A DNA stretch of 64,000 bases from Blepharisma japonicum (lineage: Eukaryota; Ciliophora; Heterotrichea; Heterotrichida; Blepharismidae). The notes below the pieces were generated by a model. The model saw nothing but the letters and a program-made list of their open reading frames with translations. It was not told the origin of the DNA and did no database searches. The position numbers were made by a program, and so were the translations under genes. Shown here piece by piece: positions 32,200 through 45,000 of this stretch (its first letter is position 1; each line of letters starts with the position of its first letter). The stretch is from positions 1 to 64,000 of the forward strand of contig CATKHK010000080.1 of NCBI GenBank assembly GCA_949751835.1. The letters are read 5' to 3'.

Positions 32200-33012
32200 A
32201 TGAGAATTCTGAAAGATTTTTGTGGAATTTTGATATGCATTTTAGTTTACACAATCATTATACTTATAGCTTGTGGGGTTATTTTTCTAGCAATTAAGCC
32301 TATTTCTGATGAAGGGTATTTTGATTTTGATTTGATGATTGGAATTTATTTGCCATTCTTAGTGTTATCTTTAACATCACATTTTGCATGCATGGTAACT
32401 GATCCAGGGACCTTAAATAAACAAAATACGACAGAAATTTATAAAAGTTTACTGGAAGATGATAATAAGGAAAATATATGCACTTATTGCAATGTATGGA
32501 AACCACCTAGAACCCATCATTGCATGGCTTGCAAATCATGCATACTTAACATGGATCATCACTGCCCGTGAGTGAATAACTGCATTGGCTTTTATAATCA
32601 AAAATATTTTCTGCTGTTTTTAGTGTATACACTTATAGGGGTTATTATATCTGAAGGTATTCTCTTTTGCAAAGTATTTGCAAATACTATGGAAGGAATT
32701 GAAAAATCGCGATTTGAAGCATTTTTTTTAACATTTACTATAGTTGTAGCTGGTGTATTTTTTTTGATGATTAGTTCTATATTGAGTGATCAAATTAAAG
32801 CAATAGTAAACAATATTTCGGGAATTGATGTTTTGCAGCACAAAAATTTTGTAAAAGTAATAGATATTCAGCGGCCTTTATATACAAATTTACAAGAAAT
32901 TTTTGGGGGCAGGCTGTCACCTTTATGGCTTATTCCAACTCCAATAAGTGGAAAACCTAAAAAAGTGGTAGAAAGGGGCTACGAAGCTCAAAAAAATCAG
33001 GATAATTCATAA
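32200..33012 (+). CDS. DHHC protein S-acyltransferase
   Basis: A 270-residue membrane enzyme. Two N-terminal hydrophobic segments (about 8-32 and 45-65) precede the Cys-rich DHHC domain (CTYCNVWKPPRTHHC, then DHHC at 119-122) and CPWVNNCIGFYNQKYF. Two more hydrophobic segments follow (about 135-155 and 178-200). The Trp of CPWVNNC is TGA at 32569-32571, a near-invariant position in the family, so UGA is Trp. The family transfers palmitate from the DHHC Cys to target Cys residues at the ER, Golgi or plasma membrane. A DPG motif (TDPGTL) is present after helix 2, as expected. Confidence 0.95.
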
Positions 33013-33280
33013 TCGCACTTAGAATATCCATAATCGGATAATAAATTAGTTTACTGTTTCAGATCAATCTTAATAACCTAATTTAAATTACTGATGGAAT
33101 TCTGATAATTTTATATATTAAAGATATTCTCAGCTTAAAATTGTTGAAGCAGTATAAATGAATTCTTTTAATTTCGACCAAAACAATTCAGTAAAGAATA
33201 TTTTTCCCATACATCATATTACCGTTCATACTTTTCAGTCTCATTTCATATTGATTTTCCATCAGATCTAATAAAATTTA

Positions 33281-36200
33281 ATGGCTTCAAGAGTTGACAC
33301 TTGGTGGGCAAACTCCTATCCAGACTGCTCTATCAAAAACTTCGAATCCATGCCAGTATTCCATAGATTCAGAGATACAAATAGAAGACCATTTGTAAGA
33401 GGTGATGAAAACTACAAAGAAACACTGTGGAGAGTGGACAATTGCGATATTTTCGAATGGTTTGACCGTGCAAAGAAAACTGGTGAAAAATTCGGTCACG
33501 ATAGAAATTCAGATACTTGGTTTTATGAACACTGGTATATGGAAGGAGACATTCATGTTGTTGTCAAAACCTGGTTGAGGAGACCTGAAGAATGGGGTCA
33601 AGTCATTCGATATTACCCAGACTATGAAATTCATGTTTCTTGGAATCTTTCAGGAAACACCAAAACCTATGAAGAAATCCAAATAGATCCAAATGCTAGA
33701 AAAGGTCTTCGTGAAGGTCTTAGAAATACTCAATTCGGAGTTGAAAATTTTTCTGAAGCTTTTTGGGACTCAATTGATAGCTCCGGCCTCGAAAAAAATT
33801 GGAAAAGAGGTACAGCACAAGGCGGAGAAAAAGAGTACAAAAAAGGACCTGCAAAGTCAGGAGAAAGCTGAATTGAAGATAAAGACTACTTCGAAAAAAG
33901 AGAGTGGAAAATTGAAGGCACCAAAAATACTGGAGTCTTCAGAGGAAAAAAAGGAGCTAAAACATGGGAAGAAAAATGGGATCAAGATACTGACCATGAT
34001 ATTGACGATAAATCCTGGACTGAAGGATCCAGACAGTGGGGTCTATTAAAAACCAAAAAACCAGATCAACAGTTTAAGCTTGAATGGGAAGGGAACCGTC
34101 CAGTAATCGGAGGTTCTGGCGAAGATGGATATGTCAAAGGTAGACTAGTCCTAAAACTTGCAGAAGTCTATAGAAATATCAAAGAACATATTCATAGCTC
34201 TCATGAAACTTTAGAAGAATTAGCAATTGAAGCTCCATCCCTAGCCCAAGAAGTAGACAAAGCTACCCAACAATTAAATTCTTGGACTGACCCAGACTTT
34301 GATGACCCAGACTCCATTATGCAGAAAATTAATGACTTCAATAGATTTGACTCACAATTAGAAGACTTAAAACTAAAAGCCCATGAAATTGCTGCTAGTG
34401 AAAGAATAGAGCTTAAACATCTAGAAGAAATTTATAGCAACTGTGATAGCTCTGCAAATTCTTTGCTTCCTCTTATAAAACCTGAGAAGGCAGCACCATT
34501 TTATCATGAAAGAGAAGACATTCTAAGAAGCAAAAAGACAGCTAAAACTGCAAAAGACTTGTATAGGATCGTTCATAAATATCAGGGTTTTTCGAATTAT
34601 TTGATTACCCTGATTGGAGCGAGTTCAAATGAAGATGAAGATGAATCTTTGGAAGAAACCATGAAAATTAATAAAAAATTAGAAAATGTGCTTAAAGAGT
34701 TTTCTGAAGTCTTGAAAAGCTCAAGCTCAACTTTATCCCAAATAGAATCAAATTTCAAGCCTAACGATGAAGTAGCCCAGCATATAATTGCCAGCCAAAA
34801 TGTCAGGCTTCATGAAATAAATCATGGAATTGAAACAGGACAACGATACAACATCATTTTAGACCAAGTCCAAAAACTTCTCAAAGACCAAGAAAACTTC
34901 AAAAGGGAACTTATGAGTGAAGAAATTCCAAGCCAACTCATTGAAATCCACAAGCTTCAAGAATTCGTTAGCAAAGAGCTCGCTAAAGCTTTAGACCATC
35001 CTGAACTAGAATCTCTTAAAAAAGTCAATGAAGAAGAGCTTATCCGCAGAATTTCTCCATTGGTAAATCACAATAAAAGACAAGCTAATTTAATTAGAGC
35101 ACTTTCTATGAGATTATTCGGAATTGATGAAGCCCCAGAAGATGTCACTGAAGACACTGAAGAAATCTTTAGGTCTATTAAAAAAAGAAAGCCAGGAGAA
35201 GCCATTTTGCCAATTGATCCAATTGCTTTACTTAAATATATCAGATTTAATGGACAAGAAGAACAAAGAGTCAAGGCACTAGCATTTGAGCACCTAAAAG
35301 AGGTCTTGGATACTGATGAAGAAAAAGAATATGCTCAATCATTGGTAGATAGAGGAAATGAATCAATTACTGGACAGATTCCTGATAATGCTACTGATGC
35401 GCTGACTGAAATTAAAGGTGTTTTGGAAGAATACCTGCAAGCTTCGTCAGATCAAATTACATTTATTGAAGAAACGCTTGAAAAAGCTATAGAAAAAGAT
35501 GAAGGAAAATCTAAAAAGACACAAAAAGGCAGACAAACCAAAGTGAGGTCGAAAAAAGGAGGAAACGACGTCGATATCACAGAAAAAGCTATCAAAGCTC
35601 TCAATGATTCCTATGATACCATAGTTGGATATTCTTATATAATTAATGGAAATCGCCCACATGTCCAAGAAAAATTAGACCAGCTGGCCCACTATAAGCA
35701 ATTAGTATCAGATAAGCTGAATGAAGAAAGAACAACTGCAGATACCGTAGAAGACGTTTTTGGCCTTCTTGGGGAATATGAAAAAGAAAAAAGAGACATC
35801 ATAACAAGCTCTGATCTCTTCAAAAACCTATTTGAAATTTTGGATAAAACTGATAAGCTGATCCAGCATGATTCAAAAATATTTAATTCACCAATCCCGA
35901 GTGAAGTTGAAGAAATTAAGGCCAGAAAGCAAGCAGAAGATTTGAGTGATTTGGTTAAAAGGATCAAATATTTCATAAATGTTGTGTTAAGAATGACAGG
36001 AATTTCTGAGGAGTCTGAAAATTATGAAGAGGTTATGGATAAGCTGAAAAAGCAGCATACTGCTTCATTACCGTTTAAGCCTGAAGATTTACTTCGTTCT
36101 CTTAGGACTAAAAAAGATAGGGATCTAGAAATATTGAAGTTTTTAGGCTTATTAGTAGGCAGTGATGAAGTACTTGGGGAATGCCAAGAGTTAATAAAAG

Positions 36201-39200
36201 AAGCTAGAGACTCGCTTAATGACCATGAGCCTGAAACTTCTGAGCAAGCTTTAGAGTTCATTGAAGAACATTTGTCAAGCTACCCATCAATAGAATCTTT
36301 CGTAAATACTAAAACCAAACAACTCCTTGACACTTTGCTAAAACGATTAACGAATTCTGATCCTAATGAACAAGATTTCGAAAAGCTTCAGAATGCTATC
36401 GAAGTCCTGAATTTAACCTCCAAAAAGTTGCTGGAGTCAGGAAACGAAGAAAGTGACAGATTGGAGTCTAAAAAAGAAGAGCTTCCAACTGAGCCTTCAG
36501 AAATCATTCCTTATTTAATTGACTTAACTTCAGATTGGGCTAAATTAAACCTGAAGTTAGTAGCTGAAAGGATTGGAAGCAAGGTCACAGATGAGGAAAC
36601 AAACTCAATCAAAAAATTAATTGCAAAGCGCATGAGGGCAAACCCACTAGCAAAAATCAGAGAGATCCAGCCATTCTTCGCAGGACCTGACACAAATGAC
36701 ATGGTAAGCATTATTATCTTATTAAATAAAGCAATCGAAATTTTACCATCATCTTCACGCGAAAGCAACAAAAAGGAGTATAAACAATGCAAAAAAGGCT
36801 ATAAGGATCTTGAAACTCTTAAACCCCACGAAGTTGGAGAACTTGGTCATAAGCACTCAACGCTACTTATAAAATTATTAGAAGAGTATTTCAGCAAGCC
36901 AATAGGAGAAGTTTTACACGAAATTGAAAAAGAGAAAATAGATATATTAGAAAAGCGAAAAGACGGGAAACTATTATCAACTTATGGGTGGGAAGATATA
37001 CTAAAAGGCTCTGGGCTTGATATAGACGTTGAAGCAGTGTCTTCTCTAATCGATAAGGAACAAATGATAGCTCTTTCTTTAATAGCCAACATTGTAAAAT
37101 ACTTCGGCACAGAAGAGTCTAAAATAGTGGAAGAAAAACTGAAAAAAGCTTCAGAAGACGTTCTAGATGAAGAGCCTAAGAAAAAAATAGAAAAATATAT
37201 CAGCCTCAGACTGGAGCAAACCAAATTTTTGTCAGGTTTAAACAAAAGCATTGGAACCATTGGAGAAAGATTAATAGAAATGGGAAATGAAAAGTCGAAT
37301 GCTGTCAAAGCGTCATTAGCAGAAACCTTGATACTAATTGGGAGCACTGATCAGAGCTTAGTAGATAGAGTTAACGCCTTAAAAGAAACAGAAAATTCTT
37401 GCTCTGAAGAAAACACTACTATTTTGGGCGATTTCGTCATCAAATACACAAAGCGAAACAATATAGAAAAAGAGCTGCAAAAGATTAGAGAACAATGCAA
37501 GCCTCAAGACAACTCAGAAGCTGAAATGGTCGAAAAACTCAGAGAAATCGAGACGCGTGAATACAAAGCCTTGAAGACCTCTTATTCAACGTTGCAGAAT
37601 ATGGTAAACCACCTGAATCCTGCAGCTGCCAGTGATTTATCATCTATAAAAGCTTTGACTGACTTGAATGATATTGCTTCTACAATTCCTTCACTAGTCA
37701 GCTCTATCATGATAGGCATAGATAACTCTGAAACTATCGAGCAGCGTAAGCAAGAACTTTTATCACAAGGCCCACTTAAAGCAAAGCTTGATATTCTGCT
37801 TAGACTTCTAGTCGAATCTTCAAATAGCGATAATTCAGAAACTGATAATGTCTTTTCTGGACTGTTTAGATTATGTGGCTCATCTGAAGATAAAGCTAAG
37901 TTTAAAGAACTCAAAGAGAGCAAATCTCTCCAGCAGCAGGATCCTCAAACTCTGTGGGAATTTATTGATACTATTGATATTTCTCTCAACAAATCTCTTC
38001 CAAAAAGACTTGAGCAAAGCAATTTGCAGAATAAACTTGTAAAAAGCGCTGGGAGCTTAAGAGACTCTGCTGATGAAATTGACATTCAAACTGAAGAGTT
38101 GGTGAAAAAAGCTATCAGAGAAATCGCAAATACAATAAGCGCAGATGACGCTAGAACTAGAGAAAATTTCAATAAATTGAAAAAAACTATTGAAGATATT
38201 GAAGCGATTTCTCCTGTTAATATTCCTGAAGTAAACGAAAAAACAATTAAAAGACTTGAGCAATGGGAAAAATTAGAAAGACTGAGACGAGAAATTAGGG
38301 AAAGGATGACTAAAGATATAAACAAGCTTAAAGGAGATATCCAAGAAAAACTAAACGAAATAGAGTCAGCAAGAGCAGTCAGTGAAGCTAAAAAAATCCA
38401 ATATGAAGCCCAGATGCATATCCTGCAAACTTCTGCAGACCAGAATGCTCAATTAGTAGAAAAACTAACACAGGAATCCTCTGAAAAAGAAAAAGTGATT
38501 TCTGAGCATAAAATTAAGATCGCAGAGCTCGAAGGGCAATTAGAAGAAGTTAAAGAAGATTTCAGAAAAAGTGAAGAAGAGCTGGGTGATAGTAATAAAG
38601 AACTGAGAAATATAAGAAAAATTAACAAGGAAAAAGACACCCAAATCAGAGAACTGCAGGCTTCTCTTGATGGTTATGAGAGAAGTTCAAGGCAAAACTT
38701 CCAAGGTGACAAAGAAAAATCTGAGCTATTGGATGCACTAAAAGCCCAATTAAGCGTTGCCAGGGATGAGTTAGCCAGCAAAGCTAAAGAGTGCGATGAC
38801 TTTGAAGATAGCTTAAAATCTACACAGCGAGAAGTGCAAAAAGCCTTAAATGAAAAAGCTGAGCTAGAAAAAACTATTGAAGAAATGAGAGCTGAAATTA
38901 ATGAGATGAAACTGACAATCCTCAAATTGGAAACCGCAAAGAATGAATTAGAAGAAAAGGTCAAGCTTGGAAATGTGGCCAATCCAGAAGAAATCGCTCA
39001 TCTTGAAAGGTATTTAGAAGATAAAGACAAAGCTTTATCAGAGCTAGAAGAACAACTAGAATTCGCTAAAAAATACCAGCAGCTTTATTTGTTAATTAAA
39101 GACGAAAAGGATGAACTAGACTCTAAAGTGAGGACCCAGGACATTGATTTTGAAGATTTACAAAGAAAAATCAAAGAGCTTACTGCTGAAAATGAACAAT

Positions 39201-40978
39201 TAAAATACAAGACAAGGCAGCTTGATAAATTGACAAAAGAAGTAGCTGCATATCAAAAAGAGACCCAGAAACTCCAAAATAAAATTAATTATTTAGAAGA
39301 GTTCAGTGGGGAAAACTCTGGCGACATCCAAGAAGCCATCAATAAAATGACTGCAGAAGTAAGCAGCAGGGATGCTCAAATATTAGATTTAACCAGCGAA
39401 ATTGAAGAGCTTAAAGCAAAATATGACAGCTTAGAAAGAAGGCATCAGCTTGCTATGAATAGAAATTTCTTAATCCGCCTCTGCAACTCCTTCAAAAACA
39501 AGCAGAACCAATACTTCAAGAAATGGCAATACAAGCTAAAAGAGCCTAAATCAGAAGCTGTTGACGAAATAACCTTCAAAGAAGTCACTGTTGTAATGGA
39601 TGACGACTTGCCTGAGTCTGAAAAAGCTGTATTTGAAGACGCTAATAAAGAAATTGCAAATGAGGACCGCAAATTGATAGAAAACAACATCATTATAGAG
39701 TCTTTGCGTAGCTGTGGATATGGAAACGAAAAGCCTATGAGCTATCTTAACTTGTTTAAGTTCCTTGAAGAACTCATGGATAAAAAATTCGAAACTGACA
39801 AAAAAGATCTTGCAGAGCGTAGACAGCCACGCACTATGACTGAATTTTTAATGGAACATTTAAATAGATCATTCGGTATTCAAAAACTTGCGCTAAAACA
39901 ATTATCAAGCTTAATTCCAGCCTTGAAGCAGCTTTTTGATGAAGGGCACAAATATGCTGAATTTTATTGCAGATTGTTCCAGATTTTCCACCCTGAGCCA
40001 GTTTCTTATAATCTTTCTATTTATTTGGCGAAAGCAAGAGTAGGTTTCCAGCCACTTAGTGAAAAGTTAGATAAAACAAGAGCTATTCAAAATAAAGGAA
40101 AAACAACAACAGCAGGAAAGACTCATGGACGTGCTGCTTATGATGCTGCTGGAAGTGGAGGCTTTGCATTATTAAATGATGTAATTGAGTTGTTATATTC
40201 AATGTTTTCTTGTGATAGAGAAAGCGGTACACTTGCCTTAGAATTGATCAAGCCTGAATCTGTCAGTGATGAAGACTTTGTAGCTTATAAGATTTGCCAT
40301 AAGATGGCTAAGTTAGGTAAGACTCCTGAGGCGATATTTAATATGCTCGATAAAGATGCTGGCGGTACTATTGATGTTAACGAATTTATAACAGGAACTA
40401 GAGACGATCTAGATTTGTGGATCACTGATAAAGTAGTTGGAAAATTCATGACAAGCTTAGCTGGCAATGAAAATGGGGAAATTTCTAAAGAAGTTTTCAT
40501 GAAAAAAATCAATATGAAAAACCTTATGGAATGGAACAGAAGCGACGACTGGGTTATCACAAAGGCCTCATTTTTAAATGCACTTGTAGATGTATTTAAA
40601 GCTAAACAAAGAAAAGACACCACTTTCTTATACTCAGAATTTGAGCAGTTTAGCAGCCAAACTATTACTAAAGACCAATTTTCTGAGCAGTTATTGAAAT
40701 ATGACAAGCTATTAACTATGGAAAGACTTAATGACTTGTATGAAGAAGCCAAAACAAGTGGCTCTGATGATGTATCAGTCCATGGATTTGTGAAAGTCAT
40801 AATGAAATATGGGATTGGCAGCTATGGACTCGGAGCTTTTATGATTCGAGAACTTTTAGACACGCTTTCTTCAAGAGCTTTTTATGCTAACGCGAATTTA
40901 GAAGAGAAGAGAGCTATTGAAGATGGGAAAGGAGCTAAAAGAAGAGAAGTTTTAAAAAGCTCTAAAACACTTAATTAA
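33281..40978 (+). CDS. Giant Trp-rich, helical-repeat, coiled-coil EF-hand protein
   Basis: A 2,565-residue protein in one frame with a single UGA Trp (33869-33871). Residues 1-285 are strikingly rich in Trp, Tyr and Phe (TWWANS, TWFYEHWYMEG, TWEEKWDQDTD, SWTEGSRQWG). Residues about 340-1650 are helical with divergent repeats; two copies start near 603 and 896 and share LP..P..LL..[IL]R followed by a helix pair. Residues about 1665-2055 are a long coiled coil. Residues 2060-2330 form a conserved-looking helical domain with FKKWQYKL. An EF-hand loop DKDAGGTIDVNE lies at about 2355, with a weaker partner downstream. A calcium-responsive structural or cortical role is a reasonable guess, not a demonstrated one. 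Confidence 0.85.
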
Positions 40979-41014
40979 TATACCTAATTAAATGGTAAAG
41001 GATGAAATAAATGA

Positions 41015-41635
41015 TTAATTAAATATAGTCAGCTCTGTATCGTTAAAAGCTAAATCTTGTGTATTTATTGTGATCGATCTGGATTTTTTTGATAATTCTA
41101 TTGCGTTTTCTGAAGAAAATCCGTTAGACATTGAAGAAAGCGGGTTTCCGTAAATAGCAAAAGTTTTATTTTGGATTCAAGTTTGGCTTAATAAAAGCTC
41201 ATATAGTGAGAAATGGCAATGGATCATGATGTAGAGAGAAAAATTGTTCCTTTCTCTAATAAACTGACCTTCATTAACTTTTACTCCAAGAGAATTAAGA
41301 TATGAAATTTCATCATCACTATAAGCAGGATCATATAACTCTGACTCACCATTCCCAATTTCTTGGCTTAAGGCTTCAAATAGAGCTTGCTGTGTACAAG
41401 GATATAAAGATGAAGAAAAATTTCCAAGTCCAATTCCTATAACTTGAAATCTCTGATTATTCAATGCACATAAAAATTGCTGTATAATATCACTTCTAAG
41501 CATAGATATTTTACCAGTTGCAATTCTATCAATAAATGAGGTTAAAAATATTTTATGAGGATTGCAAGCAGTTTTTACTTTGTGGCTTTTTAGCCTTTTT
41601 TTATTTCCTTTAGTTATGACTTCCCAATCTCCCAT
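41015..41635 (-). CDS. SRR1-like domain protein
   Basis: A 206-residue protein reading TGA (in QTWIQNK) as Trp and ending at TAA 41015-41017. The core matches the SRR1 family: VIGIGLGNFSSS, YDPAYSDDEISYLNSLGVKV, then IHCHFSLYELLLSQTW and FAIYGNPLSS. SRR1 (sensitivity to red light reduced 1) and yeast Ber1 are linked to circadian output and heme or microtubule phenotypes; the biochemical activity is not established. The N-terminus is basic. It is divergent from VPS13, with 376 bp between the starts. Confidence 0.88.
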
Positions 41636-42011
41636 ATATACTTTTATATAATTTCATAATTGCATTTACAAAATATTGCATAGTGGGATAATAATTTTTT
41701 CCTTAAAATAGAAATCATTAATGTGCAATACAATTTGGTTTATCTTTCAGATAAATAGCTTTATATAAAGATGTCTGAAAAGGCGTATATTCTTATAGTA
41801 ATACTTATAAATCCAAATAATATATCTCAGACAATATCAAGAATATACCATATTTATAGATCTATAATTATATTTGAAATGATGAATATTTCAGTCATTA
41901 AGTTCAGGATTCTGTCAATTTCGGCTGATTTAATCAATAGCGATCATAAATACTTTTTACTAATAAATCCCATTATCTTTTCTATCATTTTATAATCTGA
42001 ATATAAATAAA
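41636..42011. other. Divergent intergenic region
   Basis: 376 bp between SRR1-like (minus) and VPS13 (plus). A 74-codon ATG-started ORF at 41771-41995 lies here, but its translation is Ile-dominated, low in variety and matches nothing, so I treat it as chance. Confidence 0.45.
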
Positions 42012-45000
42012 ATGTTTGAAGGGTTAATTGAAAAAATTCTCCTTGCCAAACTTGGAAAATTCATAGAAGGATTAAGCAAAGATAGCTTAAAAGTTGGGAT
42101 TTTAAGCGGTGACATCACTCTGGAAAATGTTTTCTTAAAACCTGATGCCCTTCTGATGATGCAAATTCCTATCATAATTCGATATGGCTGCATCAAAAAG
42201 CTTGCAGTCAAAATCCCATGATCAAAATTATCAGAATCTCCAGTAGAACTCGTTCTTGAAGGTCTTTATATCGTTGTAATCCCTCAAGAAAAAAGTGAAT
42301 GGGATTATAGTGAGCAAGGAGAAATCATTAAAAGGAAAGAATTTATAGAAGCATGTGAAACCAAAAGAAAACAAATTCAAGAACAAAAACAGCTATCGGC
42401 AGAAGACGAAGTAAAACAAAAATCGTTTATTGAAAAATTGACATTGAGAATTGTAGATAACCTGAAATTGACTATTAAAGATATCAACGTGAGGTTTGAG
42501 TATATGATAGAAGACAGATACTTTTCTGCTGGTATTACATTGAATAGAATTGAAAGTTTTACGACAGATGCTAATTGGACAGCATTTTTTACAGATAGAT
42601 TTCAAGCAGGCCAAGAAAGCGGGATTATAAATAAGTTGGTAAACATAGTGAATTTCTCAATTTATTGGAATAGTGAAGATGCAAATTTATTAAACTTTTT
42701 AAGCTCAAAAGAAGACATACAAAAATGTTTAAAACTGCAAATTGACAATTGCGAAAGTAATCAAAATATTATCACTCCCAGTAATTTATAATTAGTCACT
42801 GCCCAAATTAAAATCACCCATTATAACTTATGGTCAGGGTTTGAAAATCCTCAATACAAAATCTTACTTATTTTCCCAGACGTAAAATTCATTTACAAGC
42901 AAAACCAATTCCATGATTGTGTTAAATTATTTGAATATTTTGCTGATTTCAACCAATTCATATTAAAAATGTAATTTCTATGAAGAGAGCATAAAAAAAA
43001 GTTCAAAGCTTGAAGTCCTGACGTAAAAAATGCCAGGAATCTATGACAATTTGCAATAAATTGTGTTTTGAAATCTGTTAAACAAAAGAAAAACAGGGCT
43101 ATTGATATGTTCAAGCTTACAAAATCAAAAAAAGATTATTACCAAGAGCAGTTTAAAATGCTCAGCAGAGAATTACGTCAAAAAGGCTTGCTATCTAAAG
43201 AAAAAGAAGATCTCTATAATAAAATTATCTATATATCAGAATATGATGATCTATCTGAATGAACCAATCACGTTATAGCCATTGTTGAGCAAGAAGAAGA
43301 GGCCAAAAAAAGTAAAAAAACCAGTTGGTTTAGTGTATTTGGGAAAAATAAAGACAAAACTAAAGGAAATGAAGAAGAAAAATATGAAGAAATTTTTAAA
43401 AATGTCAATAGCTCCACTTCACTTCAAGATAATACTCCTCCAAGCTATATATGGATGAAGCTTGATTTTGAGCTTCATCAAAGCTCTATTGAAATTTCTA
43501 AAAAAAATGCAAAAGGGGAAAACGAGAAAATTGCTTTTGTGTGCCAAAATTTGTATTATCATTTGGACATGAGAAGAGATGGAGGGGATATGAACTTGCA
43601 TATTCAGGATCTTTATTTAGCTTCAATAGATGAAAATGAAGAACTTATTATTTGTAAACAGTGGAACCCAACTGAAACACCATTTATAAGAGCTGTTATA
43701 AATCTAAAGCCACTTGATTTAGACTGTGCCGCATATTTTGCATTCAGATCACAACCATTTGAAGTTATTTATAACTCAAAAGCATTATCCAGGATTTTAT
43801 CATTTTTTGTAGTTCCAAACTCTCATCAAGCTGCAAAAGTCATCGCTGGGGACATTCTTCAATCAATTACAGACACCAGTCAAGAAACAATTACGGATCT
43901 CTTATACGGTGAATCAAAATATATAGTCAATATTTCTGCTTGTGGGCCAAAATTGAAATTTCCCTCGAACAATAAGGTACTAATGATAAGCTTAGGAGAT
44001 TTAGATATTTGCACAGAAGATAGTTCTCAAGATGATTATTATAGTAGATACCAATGCTCATTAAAATCAATTGAAATGGTAGCTTGTACAGGTAGAGGAA
44101 CCACAGAAATAGTCTCAAAATTTGATATTTATACATCAATTGATTTTTTAAAATCAAAATACCAAAAACGTAAAAAATATGGGCTTTTTGAACAAAATGT
44201 GACTAGCGTCAAAACAAAAATTCAGCTGCCACTGCTGAATATTACGGTTTCTCCTGCTATTTATGAGCAGCTTTTAGAAGTAGAAAAATCAATAAAGCTT
44301 GAAGACGAAGCTGCATTATGCATTTCAAATGATAAGGCAGAAATTCTTAAAAATTCTTTATTGTCATCATCCTTACAAAAGCTTGGGACCAATATGCAAT
44401 TATGATACAATTATCATGCAGTTTTATCAGAAAGTTATATTTATTTCTTTAAAGATGAAAATATCGAAATCCCTGATACAAGCTACTATATTAAAGACTG
44501 TAACCTAATTTTGCAAGAAATCAATAAAATAAAGCTTGAAAACCGTTATGGTGAATGCATTTTATGTTTCTCATCTCCAGATCTCTATGAAATTTGGATA
44601 AAAACTTTAACGAAACAAATATCAGATCTTTCTTCCACAAAAAGCGCAGCTGCGTCATTAGAAAAAGCTAGACCAGGAAATCATCTTGCCAATATAGTAT
44701 TTTTTGCGAATGAAATTAGTTGCAAGCTGCTTGATGAAGAAGATTATTTATTGTGCGAATTTAAATTGAATGAAATTATTAATGAACTTAATATTAGGCC
44801 ATATGATGTCAAAATTTCATCGAAACTGCAGTATTTCGAAATGATAGGATTTAAGCAAAACAATTCTGAAGAGGTAGAGACTTTGGCAAAAAGTTCTGAT
44901 GGAAATGAATTGATAGGAATTGAAATTTTAGTAGCAAATAACCAATCACCATATTTTAATGGAGAAGATTTAAGCTTAACTATAAGATTTGGGAGCCTAA

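Noticed and set aside
41771-41995. 74-codon ORF before VPS13
   Set aside because: Ile-dominated, low-variety translation of AT-rich intergenic DNA, no homology or signal; likely chance.
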